A stretch of DNA of 64,000 nt from Granulicella sp. L60 (GCF_009765825.1 NZ_LMUR01000010.1:571783-635782); one strand, 5' to 3'; counted from the first letter of the stretch, positions 36,459 to 45,846 are shown. Made by a program: numbers and translations. The notes: generated by a model not told the origin, from the letters alone.

Positions 36459-36491
36459 AGTCGTAAAGCGACTATATCGAAATCCGACTAT
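36457..36491. promoter_or_regulatory. Putative PadR operator
   Basis: A perfect inverted repeat, ATAGTCG-taaag-CGACTAT (36457-36475), overlaps the PadR start codon, and a third half-site CGACTAT follows at 36485-36491, 16 bp from the second. This fits an autoregulatory PadR site that blocks transcription or translation start. Confidence 0.55.
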
Positions 36492-36633
36492 CGTGACAAC
36501 TAATTTTGAGGCAAATATTCTGCCGGCCATTTCGGCGGTTCGGCGTGGCGTGTGCACTCTGTGAGTGATCTCTTTTGCTTGAGCGCTAACCGACGAAGCG
36601 TTGGCTTGAATTCGTTTCGGAGGTTAAAGAGTT

Positions 36634-36663
36634 CGGCCCTTCGCACTTGGGTTCGAAGGGCCG
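36634..36663 (-). terminator. Hairpin after the M1 peptidase gene
   Basis: A perfect 10-bp stem (CGGCCCTTCG with CGAAGGGCCG) and 10-nt loop, 35 bases past the peptidase stop codon. The T run on the minus strand is weak. Confidence 0.6.
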
Positions 36664-36698
36664 ATGTTGAGTTCAGGCTTGCTTTACTTCATTTATTT

Positions 36699-38696
36699 TT
36701 ACTGCGCTTTCTTGGTGTTGTTGCTGCGGTCGTCGTCGGGGAGTACGTGGTCGGGATCGACGACGACCTGGGTGATGGGTGACTTGTTCTGGAGCGCCCA
36801 GGTGTAGGTGCCTTTGGAGAGCCAGGTTTCGACGGGCAGGGTGACGCGGGTTTTGGTGCCGTCCTGGAAGGTGAGCTCGACGGGGGTGGGAAGGACGAGC
36901 TGGCCGCGGTTGACGATGGTGACGGTTGAGCCTTCGATCTTGTTTTCGATCTTGTCTACGGAGACGTCGTACTTCCAGTTGTTGAGGTACCAGCCGCGCC
37001 AGAACCAGGTGAGGTCTTCGCCGCCTTCGTTCTCCATGGCGCGGAAGAAGTCGGAGGGCGATGGGTGTTTGAAGGCCCAGTCGTGGATGTACTTGCGGAA
37101 GGCCCAGTCGAAGCGCTGGGGGCCGAGGATCTGTTCGCGGAGCAGGACCATGCCGTAGGCTCCCTTGAAGTAGCTGATGGGATGGCCGAGCTGTCCGGGG
37201 TAGGTGTCTGCGGGCATGAGGAGGGTGCCTGCGTCGGGGTTGTCGAGCACCTTGAGGATGGTGTCGGGCGGTTCGCCGTTGGCGGAGTACTCGGAGTCGC
37301 GCTTGGGTCCGTACTTGCCGCCCATGTACTCGGCGGACTCTTCGATGTCGATGAAGGTGTTGAAGCCCTCGTCCATGAAGGCGTGGCGGCGCTCGTTGGA
37401 GCCGACGATCATGGGGAACCAGGTGTGGCCGAACTCGTGCGCGGTGAGCCAGAAGAAGAAGGGGCCTTTGTCGGTGACGCCGTCGAAGACGACGCCGGGA
37501 TACTCCATGCCGCTGGAGAAGCCGGCGATGCTGACGGCGGCGGGCCAGGGGTAGGGGTACCAGTGTTTGGAGAAGCGCTCGATGGTGTCCTTGGTGTATT
37601 CGGTGGATTTATCCCAGGCGTCGGGGCCGGCGCTCTCGGGTGGATAGACGCTCATGGCGAGAGATTTTTTGCCGTCGGGGAGGTTGATGCGGGCGGCGTC
37701 CCAGAGGAAGGTGGGCGAGGCGCTCCAGACGACGTCGCGGGTGTGGTCCATGTGGAAGTGCCAGGTGAGGGTGCCGTCCTGTTTGGGTCTGCTGGCGGGA
37801 TCGGAGACCTCGGCGAGGGTGCGGATGTAGACGGTCTTGTCGCTGTTGCGCGCCTGGTCGAGGCGTTCGACCTGGGTCTTGGTGAGGACTTCTTTGGGGT
37901 TCACGAGTTCGCCGGAGCCGGCGACGATCATGTTGGATGGGACGGTGACGTAGTAGTCGAAGTGTCCGTACTCGAGATAGAACTCGCTGCCGATGTAGGG
38001 GAGGGTGTCCCAGCCGCGGATGTCATCGTAGACACACATGCGGGGATACCACTGGGCCATGTCGTAGATCTCGCCGTGAGCGGTGGCGCCCCAGGAGGTG
38101 CGGCCGCCCCAGACGCCGGGGATCTGGTAGTGGTACTTGATGTGGATCTTGAGTTGGCCGCCGTGGCCTGCGAGCGGTGTAGCGAGGCGGATCTGCATGC
38201 GGGTGTCGGTGACGAGGTAGTCGGCCTTGGTGGTCTGTTTGCCCTGCTCGATCTCGATGTCGTCGAAGAGATAGCCTTCGGTGGAGGGCGTGGGGCCGGA
38301 GTCGTCGCCACCGCGTCTGCGCCGGGCTCCGCCGTTGGCGATTCTTGAGCGCGAGTCCTGGCGGTAGGTGTTCTGTTCGACCTGAATCCAGAGGCTGGGA
38401 AGGGTGTCGGGACTGTTGTTAGTGTAGGTGATGGTCTCAGTGGTGTTGAGCTGCTTGGCTGCGGTGTCGAGCACGGGGCGGAGGTCGTAGTCGGCTTCGT
38501 TTTGCCAGTAGCTGGGGCCGGGTGCGCCGTTGCTGGAGCGGTAGGCGTTGACGGGGTTGGGCAGGGTGAGGGGCGCGAATGTGAGGCGCGGGTCGTATGC
38601 AGAGGCGGCGGAGGATTGCGACTGGGATGCGGGGGAGTGGAGACAGAAGGCAGACAGCAGAAACAGAAGTACACTTGCGCGGAACCGGCTCTGCAT
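36699..38696 (-). CDS. M1 family metallopeptidase, exported
   Basis: A 665-residue zinc aminopeptidase-like protein with a signal peptide (residues about 1-27). Zinc ligands lie in HEFGHTWFP and the glutamate in FMDEGFNTF; the upstream GMEYPG replaces the GAMEN exopeptidase motif. A basic, Gly/Asp-rich insert (GGARRRRGGDDSGP) follows the N-terminal domain. It probably acts in the periplasm on peptides. The start at ATG 38696 begins the signal peptide; a TTG at 38717 is the longer alternative. Confidence 0.9.
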   Translation of the reverse strand: MQSRFRASVLLFLLSAFCLHSPASQSQSSAASAYDPRLTFAPLTLPNPVNAYRSSNGAPGPSYWQNEADYDLRPVLDTAAKQLNTTETITYTNNSPDTLPSLWIQVEQNTYRQDSRSRIANGGARRRRGGDDSGPTPSTEGYLFDDIEIEQGKQTTKADYLVTDTRMQIRLATPLAGHGGQLKIHIKYHYQIPGVWGGRTSWGATAHGEIYDMAQWYPRMCVYDDIRGWDTLPYIGSEFYLEYGHFDYYVTVPSNMIVAGSGELVNPKEVLTKTQVERLDQARNSDKTVYIRTLAEVSDPASRPKQDGTLTWHFHMDHTRDVVWSASPTFLWDAARINLPDGKKSLAMSVYPPESAGPDAWDKSTEYTKDTIERFSKHWYPYPWPAAVSIAGFSSGMEYPGVVFDGVTDKGPFFFWLTAHEFGHTWFPMIVGSNERRHAFMDEGFNTFIDIEESAEYMGGKYGPKRDSEYSANGEPPDTILKVLDNPDAGTLLMPADTYPGQLGHPISYFKGAYGMVLLREQILGPQRFDWAFRKYIHDWAFKHPSPSDFFRAMENEGGEDLTWFWRGWYLNNWKYDVSVDKIENKIEGSTVTIVNRGQLVLPTPVELTFQDGTKTRVTLPVETWLSKGTYTWALQNKSPITQVVVDPDHVLPDDDRSNNTKKAQ

Positions 38697-38815
38697 AGGG
38701 CTAGGTCTCTCTTTCAAAGGTGAATCTTGGTGGGTTGTTATAGATGATAGACGCAGCGGGCGGTAGGATGGACGCAGCTTCCTGGCCCTTGACGATGTTG
38801 TGAGTGGAGAGACGT

Positions 38816-39700
38816 ATGCCCTGGTATCAGCTGGAAGACGTGAACGACCCGAAGCTGGATGAGCTTGCGCGTCAGTACAAGCTTCACCCTCTGCATATCG
38901 AAGACGCGCGCAGCTCCGATGAGAGCGTGAAGGTGGATAGCGGGCCGAACTATACCTTCGCGGTGTTCAAGCCGGTGCATCTGGAGCCGGACCCGGATAG
39001 TCCCGGCGAGGAGAGGCCTGCGTTCTCTCCGATCGATATCTTTGCGGGTAAGGATTTTCTGATTACGATCTCCGACCCGAAGTGTTCGGCGACGCAGGAG
39101 GCGCTGGCGCGGGCGCGACGCGATGGCAACGACGAACAGCCGGCGCGGCTGGTGTATCTGATTCTCGATACCATCGTGGATCTTTACTTTCCGGCCATCG
39201 ATCACTTCGATGACCGCATCGATGCGCTGGAGGATGCGGTCATCGATTCGCCGACGCCGCAGGTACTGCAGCGGGTGTTTGCGCTGAAGCGGGAGCTGAT
39301 CGATCTGCGGAGGGTGCTGGTGAATACGCGGGATGCGAGCCTGCATCTGCAGCGCGATCCGGACACGATTGTGGACGCGGAGTATCAGCCGTATGTGCGG
39401 GACATCTACGACCATGTGGCGAGGCTGCTGGATTCCGTGGAGACGCAGAGGGACTTGCTGAACAATGTGCTGGATATCTATCTGTCGTCGGTGGCGAACC
39501 GCACGAACGAGGTGATGAAGGTGCTGACGGTGCTGGGCACGATTGTGCTGCCCTCGCTGGCGATCAGCGGGATCTATGGGATGAACCTGAAGGGGCTGCC
39601 ATTTGAGGACTCGCCGCATGGGGCGGAGTGGGTGGGCGGGATCATGGTGGTGGTGACAGCGCTGCTGCTGTTTGTTTTGCGCAAGCTGGACTGGCTGTGA
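38816..39700 (+). CDS. corA: CorA-type divalent cation channel
   Basis: A 294-residue magnesium/cobalt transporter. The N-terminal cytosolic domain has LDELARQYKLHPLHIEDA, a long helix runs through EALEDAVIDSP and RVFALKRELIDLRRVL, and two C-terminal membrane helices flank the signature YGMNLKGLP. The start at ATG 38816 has GGAG six bases upstream; a GTG at 38804 is also open. The protein is somewhat shorter than the E. coli CorA (316). Confidence 0.92.
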   Translation: MPWYQLEDVNDPKLDELARQYKLHPLHIEDARSSDESVKVDSGPNYTFAVFKPVHLEPDPDSPGEERPAFSPIDIFAGKDFLITISDPKCSATQEALARARRDGNDEQPARLVYLILDTIVDLYFPAIDHFDDRIDALEDAVIDSPTPQVLQRVFALKRELIDLRRVLVNTRDASLHLQRDPDTIVDAEYQPYVRDIYDHVARLLDSVETQRDLLNNVLDIYLSSVANRTNEVMKVLTVLGTIVLPSLAISGIYGMNLKGLPFEDSPHGAEWVGGIMVVVTALLLFVLRKLDWL

Positions 39701-39752
39701 GGCGGGTGGATCGTTTCTGATTGCTATTGCTTTCCCATAGAGGTTGTGGGAT

Positions 39753-39777
39753 ACTCCTGTTTGGAACCAATAGGAGT
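39753..39777. promoter_or_regulatory. Possible operator over the PadR ribosome binding site
   Basis: ACTCCT and AGGAGT form the ends of a 25-bp imperfect inverted repeat that includes the ribosome binding site of the PadR gene at 39780. It may be the PadR autoregulation site or a leader hairpin; it bears no likeness to the site at 36457. Confidence 0.3.
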
Positions 39778-39779
39778 GG

Positions 39780-40127
39780 ATGATGGGTGAGAAGGCGGAC
39801 GTCTGGCAGGGAACACTGGCGCTGATGGTGCTGAAGACGATTGAAGCGCTGGGGCCGATGCATGGGTATGGGATTGCGCGGCGGATTGAACAGACGAGCG
39901 GGAATGTGCTTTCGCTGAACTATGGGACGCTGTATCCGGCGCTGTTGAAGCTGGAGCAGGAAGGTGCGATTGCGTCGGAGTGGGGGACGTCGGAGAACAA
40001 TCGGCGAGCGAAGTTTTATAAGCTGACGCGGGCGGGGCTGAAGCAGATTGCGAAGGAGACTAGCAACTGGGAGCAGACGACGGCGATATTGGCTCGGTTT
40101 CTCGGGCCATCGGAGGACCTGGCATGA
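39780..40127 (+). CDS. PadR family transcriptional regulator
   Basis: A 115-residue winged-helix protein: WQGTLALMVLKTIEALGPMHGYGIA, NYGTLYPALLKLEQEGAIAS and NRRAKFYKLTRAGLKQI. Its stop codon overlaps the start of the permease gene (ATGA), so the two form one unit, the pairing characteristic of acidobacteria. AGGAG lies close to ATG 39780. Presumably represses the operon until a ligand is present. Confidence 0.93.
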   Translation: MMGEKADVWQGTLALMVLKTIEALGPMHGYGIARRIEQTSGNVLSLNYGTLYPALLKLEQEGAIASEWGTSENNRRAKFYKLTRAGLKQIAKETSNWEQTTAILARFLGPSEDLA

Positions 40128-42781
40128 GCGCTCTACGGGCGTGGATGAGGCGGTTGGGCGGGGTGTTCTCCGCGGGCAGGCGGGAGCAGGAGTTTGCACG
40201 TGAGCTGGAAGGCCACCTGCAGATGCATATCGACGACAATGTGCGCGCGGGGATGACGGCAGAGGAGGCTCGGCGAGATGCGATGTTGAAGCTGGGCGGG
40301 CTGGAGATGACGCGGCAGGCGTATCGGGAGCGCGGGACGGTGCCGTGGCTGGAGGCGCTGATGCAGGATGTGCGGTTCGGCGGGCGGCAGTTGCGTCGGA
40401 GTCCGGGGTTTACTGCGACCGCGGTGATGATGCTGACGCTGGGGATTGCAGCGAGTGTGGCGATCTTTGCGTTTGTGGATGCGGCGCTACTGAAGCCATT
40501 GCCGTATCCGAGTCCGGCGTCGCTGGTGGATGTGACGGAGACTATCGCGGTGTTTCCGCATGCGAATCTTTCTTATCTTGATTATCTGGACTGGAAGCGG
40601 ATGAATCGTTCGTTTCGGTCGCTGGATGTTTATGCAGGCGCGGGTTATCTGCTGGAGAACGCTTCGGGCACGGAGCCGGTGCGGGGAGCGCGGGTGAGCG
40701 ATGGGTTCTTTCGCACGCTGGGCGTTGCGCCTCTGCTGGGGCGCGATTTTTTCACAGGAGAAGATCTGCCGAGCGGGCCGAGCACGGTGATTCTTAGCTA
40801 TGCGACGTGGCAGAGGCGGTACGCGGGGCGGAAGGACGTGATCGGGCAGGTGGTTTCGTTGAGCGGCATTCCGTACACCATCGTGGGCGTGATGCCGCAA
40901 AGCTTCGTGTTTGCGCCGCACAACGATGCGGAGTTCTGGGCACCGTTCCATGCGATGGGCGAGTGTGATTTCAGACGGAGTTGTCATGGGCTGCTGGGTG
41001 TTGCGCGGTTGAAGGATGGCGTGACGGTGCAGGCTGCGCTGGCGGATACGAGCGCGATTGCAAAGCAGTTGGAGGTGCAGTATCCGGCGACAAATCGGGG
41101 ACAGGGTGCGAGCGTGCTTCCGCTGGCGAAGGTGATTGTGGGGGATGTGCGGCCGGTTCTGCTGATTTTGCTGGGTGGTGCGGGGCTGCTTTTGTTGATC
41201 GCGTGCGTGAATGTTTCGAGTTTGCTTCTGGTGCGGTCGGAGAGCAGGAAGCGGGAGATTGCAGTTCGTTCGGCACTGGGCGCGTCGCCTTCGCGGTTGA
41301 ATCGCCAGTTCATGACGGAGGGCGTGCTGCTGGTGGGGATCAGCGTGGTGCTGGGCGTGGCGGCGGCGTATGGCGCGTCGCAGGTGCTGCTTCGTCTGCT
41401 CTCGAAGGACATGCTGATCCAGATGCCGTATCTAAATGGCGTGGGACTTAATCTGCGGGTGCTCTCGTTTGCTGCTGCCATCGCTGTGCTGGCGACGCTG
41501 GTGTTTTCGCTGACGCCGATTTTGCGGCTGTCGTTTATGGAGATGCGGGAGGGACTGAGCGAGGGAGGGCGCGGTGCGGCGGGAGTTTTGTGGAGACGCA
41601 TTGGAGCGAACCTTGTGGTCTTCGAGCTGGCGATTGCGATGGTTCTGCTGGTGGGTGCGGGGCTGCTGGGCAAGAGCTTTTATCATCTGCTGCATGTGAA
41701 TCTGAACTTCGATCCGGAGCACCTGGCGACGATGCAGGTGGAGTTGCCGGAGACGGTGTATATGAAGCCGGACAGGATCGTCGCGGTGCGCAGGCAGATC
41801 AGCGAACGAGTGGCGGCGCTGCCGGGTGTGGTTGCTGTGAGCGCGACGAGTCTTCCGCCTACGTCGGGAAACGGGAACACGGCATGGATACGGTTTGTGG
41901 GGCGCACGTACAACGGTGTACACAACGAGGTAAACGAGCGGGATGTGACGGGGAATTACTTCTCGACGTTGAAGACGAGGCTGCTGCACGGGCGTTTTTT
42001 CAATGAGGATGACGATGCATCGAAGCCGTTGGTGGCGGTGATTAATCAGTCGCTGGCGAACCAGTACTTTCCGGGTGAGGATCCGATTGGGAAGAGGATT
42101 GGAGATTCGGATCTCTCTCCGAAGTCGATCCGGACGGTCGTGGGTGTGGTGGAGGATCTGAGGGAGTCGTCGCTCGATACCGATACGCTGCCAGCGATCT
42201 ACTATAACGCTGAGACGCCGCAGGATTCGGATGGGACGTACTTCCACCTGATGGTGCGCACGTCGGGGTCAGAGGCGGTGTTGCTGCCTTCAATGGTGGC
42301 GGCGGTGCGTGGGGTGTATCGGGGGATTGGAGTGTCGGACGAGTCGGCGATGGTGCAGGTGATCAACGAGTCGCAGACGGCGTATCTGCATCGTTCGTCG
42401 GCGTGGCTGGTGGGCGGGTTTGCTGTGCTGGCGCTGCTGCTGGGTGCGGTGGGGCTGTATGGGGTGATCGCTTATTCGGTGGGTCAGAGGACGCGGGAGA
42501 TTGGGGTGCGGATGGCGCTGGGAGCGCAGCGGGGATCGGTGCTGCAGTTGATTTTGCGTGAGGGTGGGCGGCTGGCGGCGTGGGGGATTGCGTGCGGCCT
42601 GGTGTGCTCGCTGGTGATGACGACGCTGCTGCGGAGCATGTTGTTTGGGGTGCGGTCGTGGGATGTGGCTACGTTTGCGGGCGTGGCTGTGGTGTTAGCT
42701 ACGGCTGCGCTGCTGGCTAGTTATATTCCGGCGCATCGGGCGGCTTCGATTAATCCGGTAGAGGCTCTGCGGGCTGAGTGA
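40124..42781 (+). CDS. ADOP family permease (acidobacterial duplicated orphan permease)
   Basis: An 885-residue membrane protein. A cytosolic prefix (residues about 10-75, REQEFARELEGHLQMHIDDN and TAEEARRDAMLKLGG) precedes two repeats of a MacB-like periplasmic domain plus FtsX helices: LRRSPGFTATAVMMLTLGIA, then SESRKREIAVRSALGASPSRL, and finally GQRTREIGVRMALGAQRGSV. It lacks an ATPase, hence orphan. The family is paired with PadR in acidobacteria; its substrates are unknown but antimicrobial export or lipid movement are proposed. Confidence 0.93.
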   Translation: MSALRAWMRRLGGVFSAGRREQEFARELEGHLQMHIDDNVRAGMTAEEARRDAMLKLGGLEMTRQAYRERGTVPWLEALMQDVRFGGRQLRRSPGFTATAVMMLTLGIAASVAIFAFVDAALLKPLPYPSPASLVDVTETIAVFPHANLSYLDYLDWKRMNRSFRSLDVYAGAGYLLENASGTEPVRGARVSDGFFRTLGVAPLLGRDFFTGEDLPSGPSTVILSYATWQRRYAGRKDVIGQVVSLSGIPYTIVGVMPQSFVFAPHNDAEFWAPFHAMGECDFRRSCHGLLGVARLKDGVTVQAALADTSAIAKQLEVQYPATNRGQGASVLPLAKVIVGDVRPVLLILLGGAGLLLLIACVNVSSLLLVRSESRKREIAVRSALGASPSRLNRQFMTEGVLLVGISVVLGVAAAYGASQVLLRLLSKDMLIQMPYLNGVGLNLRVLSFAAAIAVLATLVFSLTPILRLSFMEMREGLSEGGRGAAGVLWRRIGANLVVFELAIAMVLLVGAGLLGKSFYHLLHVNLNFDPEHLATMQVELPETVYMKPDRIVAVRRQISERVAALPGVVAVSATSLPPTSGNGNTAWIRFVGRTYNGVHNEVNERDVTGNYFSTLKTRLLHGRFFNEDDDASKPLVAVINQSLANQYFPGEDPIGKRIGDSDLSPKSIRTVVGVVEDLRESSLDTDTLPAIYYNAETPQDSDGTYFHLMVRTSGSEAVLLPSMVAAVRGVYRGIGVSDESAMVQVINESQTAYLHRSSAWLVGGFAVLALLLGAVGLYGVIAYSVGQRTREIGVRMALGAQRGSVLQLILREGGRLAAWGIACGLVCSLVMTTLLRSMLFGVRSWDVATFAGVAVVLATAALLASYIPAHRAASINPVEALRAE

Positions 42782-42793
42782 TGGTTAGGTGCT

Positions 42794-42989
42794 TGTCCTG
42801 CCGGACGGGCCCACTGCTCGTGGGGAGGTCACTTCGTGACTTTTGTATCCCTTTGGGTGGGCCTCCCGTCGGTCGGCGCGATGATGATTGCCGGCCAGCG
42901 GGAGGCCCTTTGCTTGTGATCCTGGCAAGACAAGGCATACGCGTCACGAAGTGACCTCCCGCGGAGTAAGCGGCCCGTCCGGCAGGACA
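42794..42989. repeat. Dispersed repeat family 2, tail-to-tail dimer
   Basis: A 196-bp element with 47-nt imperfect terminal inverted repeats (42794-42840 and 42943-42989) each opening with TGTCCTGCCGGACGGGCC and carrying the palindrome GTCAC-TTC-GTGAC, and an inner inverted pair around GGGCCTCCCG. It lies exactly between the convergent permease and TonB receptor genes, so it may also stop transcription from both. No open frame inside. Confidence 0.85.
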
Positions 42990-42995
42990 GTATCT

Positions 42996-45278
42996 TTAGA
43001 ATTTAAATCGGTAACGGAGTTGAGCGAAGATCTCGCGTGGGTCGTTGTAGTGGAAGCCGCCAAAGGTGAGGCTGTTGTCGAGCAGCACGCGGCGGTTGGC
43101 TACGTTGGTGGCGGTGATGGAAGCGTTGATGTTTTCGCCGAAGGTTTTGCCGATGGCAACGTCGAAGGTGGTGTGCTCGGGCAGGTAGGCATTGGGGTAC
43201 GGAGTGTTGGGATCGGGGTCTCCGTTGGTGAAGCCGGAGCCGTAGTAGACGTTGGTAGACGCGGTGGTATGGAAGGGAAGCGAGGCGTTGAAGCCTACGT
43301 TGAGGGTGTTGCGCTGGTCGTGGTCGACGGGCGTGTAGCCGGGGGCGACGTCGCACTCGGGTGAGGTGACGGGGAAGCAGATGAGGCCGCCGGTGATGGC
43401 TCCGCGCTGCTCGGCGATCTGGTTGGAGTAGGCGAGGTGGAACTGGCCGACGTGGGCGAGGCGCGGGCTGCGGAGGGTGAGCTCCCAGGCGCGGATGAGG
43501 GCGCCGTCGACGGTGACGGGGAAGTAGATGCTGGAGTCGCCGATGTTGGAGTGGTCGAGGAAGTTGTTGACGCGGGTCTTGAAGGTGTCGGCATCGAGGA
43601 GCCAGCCGCGATAGGGGATCTGGACGCCGAACTGGTGCTCTTCGTCGCGTTCGCCGTGGAGTGGGGTGAAGCTGGTGTCGTTGGCCTGCGCGAATTGCAC
43701 AATGGGGCCAGCGGCGGTGAGCAACGGTGGAGGTTGGTAGAAGCGGCCGTAGAAGCCACGGAAGACCCAGTTGAGTTTGGGGATGCGGATGGCTGCGCCG
43801 ACGCGCGGGTCGGTCTCGTTCTCGGTGAACGCGCCTTGAAAGTGGGTCTGGCGCAGGCCGGCGATGAGGGTGAGCCATGAGGTGGGTTTGTAGTTATCGG
43901 AGACGTACTCTTCGATGACGCCGCCGTTGGCTGAGTCGGGGATGGAGAAGGGTGCGGTGCCGGAGCCGTCGTTGAAGATGGCGCCGAAGAGGTAGTTGTC
44001 GTGCTGGCCGAAGGAGTAGAAGCCGGCTTCGAGGGTGTTGTGTGCGATCTCCGTGGTGATGGAGGCTTGCGCGCCGCCGTAGGTTGAGCTGCGGTGCGAG
44101 GTGGTGGCTACGGGAGTGTCGTTGGGGTTGGCGTCGTAGTCGGCGCGGTTGTAGTGGAAGAAGGGCGAGACCTGAAGAACGGTGGAGGGGTTGAAGGTAT
44201 GGAGCCAGGAGAGAGCGGCGATGCCGTCGGTCTCGTGCTGAACGTCGCGGAGGCCGCTGGAGTCGAACTGCTGGTTTTCGAAGTCGTTGGAGTTGGGGTC
44301 GTAGGGGATCTGGAAGAAGTCGTTGCGCGCCTGAGAGACGAGGCGGAACTGATCTTTGGGGGTGCGGTTGTAGATGAGGGAGGCGAAGCCGCCGTAGCCG
44401 TTGGTGGCGTCGTGGAAGGTCTGACCGATGGGTGGGGAGAGGCCGTAGTCGCTGCGGTTGCCGTTGAGGCTGGCGTAGTAGGCGAACTTTTCGGTGTGGT
44501 CGCCGAGGTTGATCTGGTCGTTGGTCTGGAGGAAGCTTCCGGCGGAGAGGACGAGTTCGGCCTGACGGGTGCGCTCGAAGCCGGTGCGGGGAACGACGTT
44601 GAAGACGCCGTAGGTGCGGTCGCCGGTATCGGCGGTGTAGCTGCCGCGCTGGACTTCGATGTAGTCGATGTCCTTGGGGTCGATCTGGGCGCCGAGGTTG
44701 GAGGCGATGTTGGTGTTGGGGATCTGGACGCCGTCGATGAGCCAGGAGACTTGGTGGCCGCCGCGCATGTGGAGCATGTCGTGGGTCATGTAGGCGCCGG
44801 GGACGTAGTCGGTGATCATGGCCATGCTGTTGGTGCGGTCGGCGCCAGGGGTCTGGGCGATGTCTTCGCGGCTGATGAGGGCGGTGGGGGTGACGGTGTT
44901 GACGTTGGCGCTGTTGGTCTCGGTGGTGACGGTGGTGGACTGCTGGACGGTGTTGAGTTGGAGTTCGAAGTGGAGGATGGGTGCGGTGTCGGAGGCGAGG
45001 GTGAGGGTTTGAACGATGGAGGAGAAGCCGGGTTGGGAGACGGTGACGGTGTAGTCGCCGAGGGGGATGGAGGAGAGGGTGAAGGAGCCATCGGGGTTGG
45101 TGAGGGTGGATTTGGTGAAGGCGGAGTTGGCGGCGTGGAGTTCGACGCGGACGCCGGCGATGGGGCGGTGCTGCGGGTCGTGGACGACTCCGCGGAGCTG
45201 GCTGAAGATGCTGCTGGCGTGGGCAATGGAGATGCCGATGAGGAGCGACAGGGTACAGAAGAGGGCGAGCTTGCGCAT
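42996..45278 (-). CDS. TonB-dependent receptor with carboxypeptidase-regulatory-like domain
   Basis: A 760-residue outer-membrane receptor. The signal peptide (about residues 1-21) precedes a regulatory-like domain (LRGVVHDPQHRPIAGVRVEL to about 110), then a plug domain (MLHMRGGHQVSWLIDGVQI, IDYIEVQRGSYTADTGDRTYG) and a 22-strand-type barrel ending in F. The substrate is unknown. The upstream gene on the same strand, 124 bp away, encodes a Cys-rich exported protein, so the two may work together. Confidence 0.9.
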   Translation of the reverse strand: MRKLALFCTLSLLIGISIAHASSIFSQLRGVVHDPQHRPIAGVRVELHAANSAFTKSTLTNPDGSFTLSSIPLGDYTVTVSQPGFSSIVQTLTLASDTAPILHFELQLNTVQQSTTVTTETNSANVNTVTPTALISREDIAQTPGADRTNSMAMITDYVPGAYMTHDMLHMRGGHQVSWLIDGVQIPNTNIASNLGAQIDPKDIDYIEVQRGSYTADTGDRTYGVFNVVPRTGFERTRQAELVLSAGSFLQTNDQINLGDHTEKFAYYASLNGNRSDYGLSPPIGQTFHDATNGYGGFASLIYNRTPKDQFRLVSQARNDFFQIPYDPNSNDFENQQFDSSGLRDVQHETDGIAALSWLHTFNPSTVLQVSPFFHYNRADYDANPNDTPVATTSHRSSTYGGAQASITTEIAHNTLEAGFYSFGQHDNYLFGAIFNDGSGTAPFSIPDSANGGVIEEYVSDNYKPTSWLTLIAGLRQTHFQGAFTENETDPRVGAAIRIPKLNWVFRGFYGRFYQPPPLLTAAGPIVQFAQANDTSFTPLHGERDEEHQFGVQIPYRGWLLDADTFKTRVNNFLDHSNIGDSSIYFPVTVDGALIRAWELTLRSPRLAHVGQFHLAYSNQIAEQRGAITGGLICFPVTSPECDVAPGYTPVDHDQRNTLNVGFNASLPFHTTASTNVYYGSGFTNGDPDPNTPYPNAYLPEHTTFDVAIGKTFGENINASITATNVANRRVLLDNSLTFGGFHYNDPREIFAQLRYRFKF

Positions 45279-45401
45279 GAGACTCCCTTGTCAGTGAGCT
45301 GACAGAGCTGGAACTTCAGATAGGAATGCACGGGTGCCGCGACCATGGGCTCGCTGGAGTGAGACGAAAGCGAAGACAGAGGGGCGGTGCCGGGCGTTGC
45401 G

Positions 45402-45782
45402 CTAGAGGAGTTCGGAGGCGGGAGGGCCGCGCTTTTGGCGGGAGCGATCGAGAGCCACGCGGGCGCGGGCTTCGGTCTGAGTTTTGCTGGTGGGATGGCT
45501 TACGATCTCTGCAACGATGAGCGAAGCGGCGTGAAGGAAGAGGTCACCGTGTTGAACCGGGGTGACCGCAGCCGGGTAGGCAGGGCATCGTGGCGGGATC
45601 TCCGAGAGGGAGATTCCGGGGCCGGATGACTCTGCCTGTAGCTTCATCGTGCAGCGATGCGCGCCATTGCGTCTGCAGCAGGCCGGGAGATTGACGTCGG
45701 AGATGGCCGCGAGGGCCAGCACCGGCGAGATCAGCGGCAGGCTGAAGAGAAGGAGCAGGGTAATGCCAATGAGGCGTCGCAC
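45402..45782 (-). CDS. Cys-rich exported protein next to TonB receptor
   Basis: A 126-residue protein with a signal peptide (residues about 1-25). The mature start LPACCRRNGAHRCTMK holds three Cys and a His, and a fourth Cys is in PPRCPAYP; such a cluster could bind a metal like copper. A basic region (ARARVALDRSRQKRGPP) closes it. The name of the family is not known to me. It lies upstream of the receptor gene at 42996 on the same strand, and I think the pairing recurs in acidobacteria. Confidence 0.6.
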   Translation of the reverse strand: MRRLIGITLLLLFSLPLISPVLALAAISDVNLPACCRRNGAHRCTMKLQAESSGPGISLSEIPPRCPAYPAAVTPVQHGDLFLHAASLIVAEIVSHPTSKTQTEARARVALDRSRQKRGPPASELL

Positions 45783-45846
45783 AGGCTGATTGTAGCGGAA
45801 CGCTGGGGAGGAGTTGTCGTGGAAAGGTAAAGATTTTGCAGGAAAA

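Noticed and set aside
36634-36663. tRNA-like GGTTCGA segment
   Set aside because: It is part of a perfect 10-bp hairpin; no cloverleaf can be drawn.
37065-38348. Long plus-strand open frame of 427 codons
   Set aside because: Antisense to the M1 peptidase; Gly/Val/Asp-rich low-complexity text from the G-rich strand with no family likeness.
42794-42989. Insertion sequence
   Set aside because: Inverted repeats are present but there is no transposase and no clear target duplication; better seen as a dimer of a short repeat.
44094-45302. Plus-strand open frame of 402 codons
   Set aside because: Antisense to the TonB receptor; almost only G, V, D, E and A residues, an effect of strand composition.
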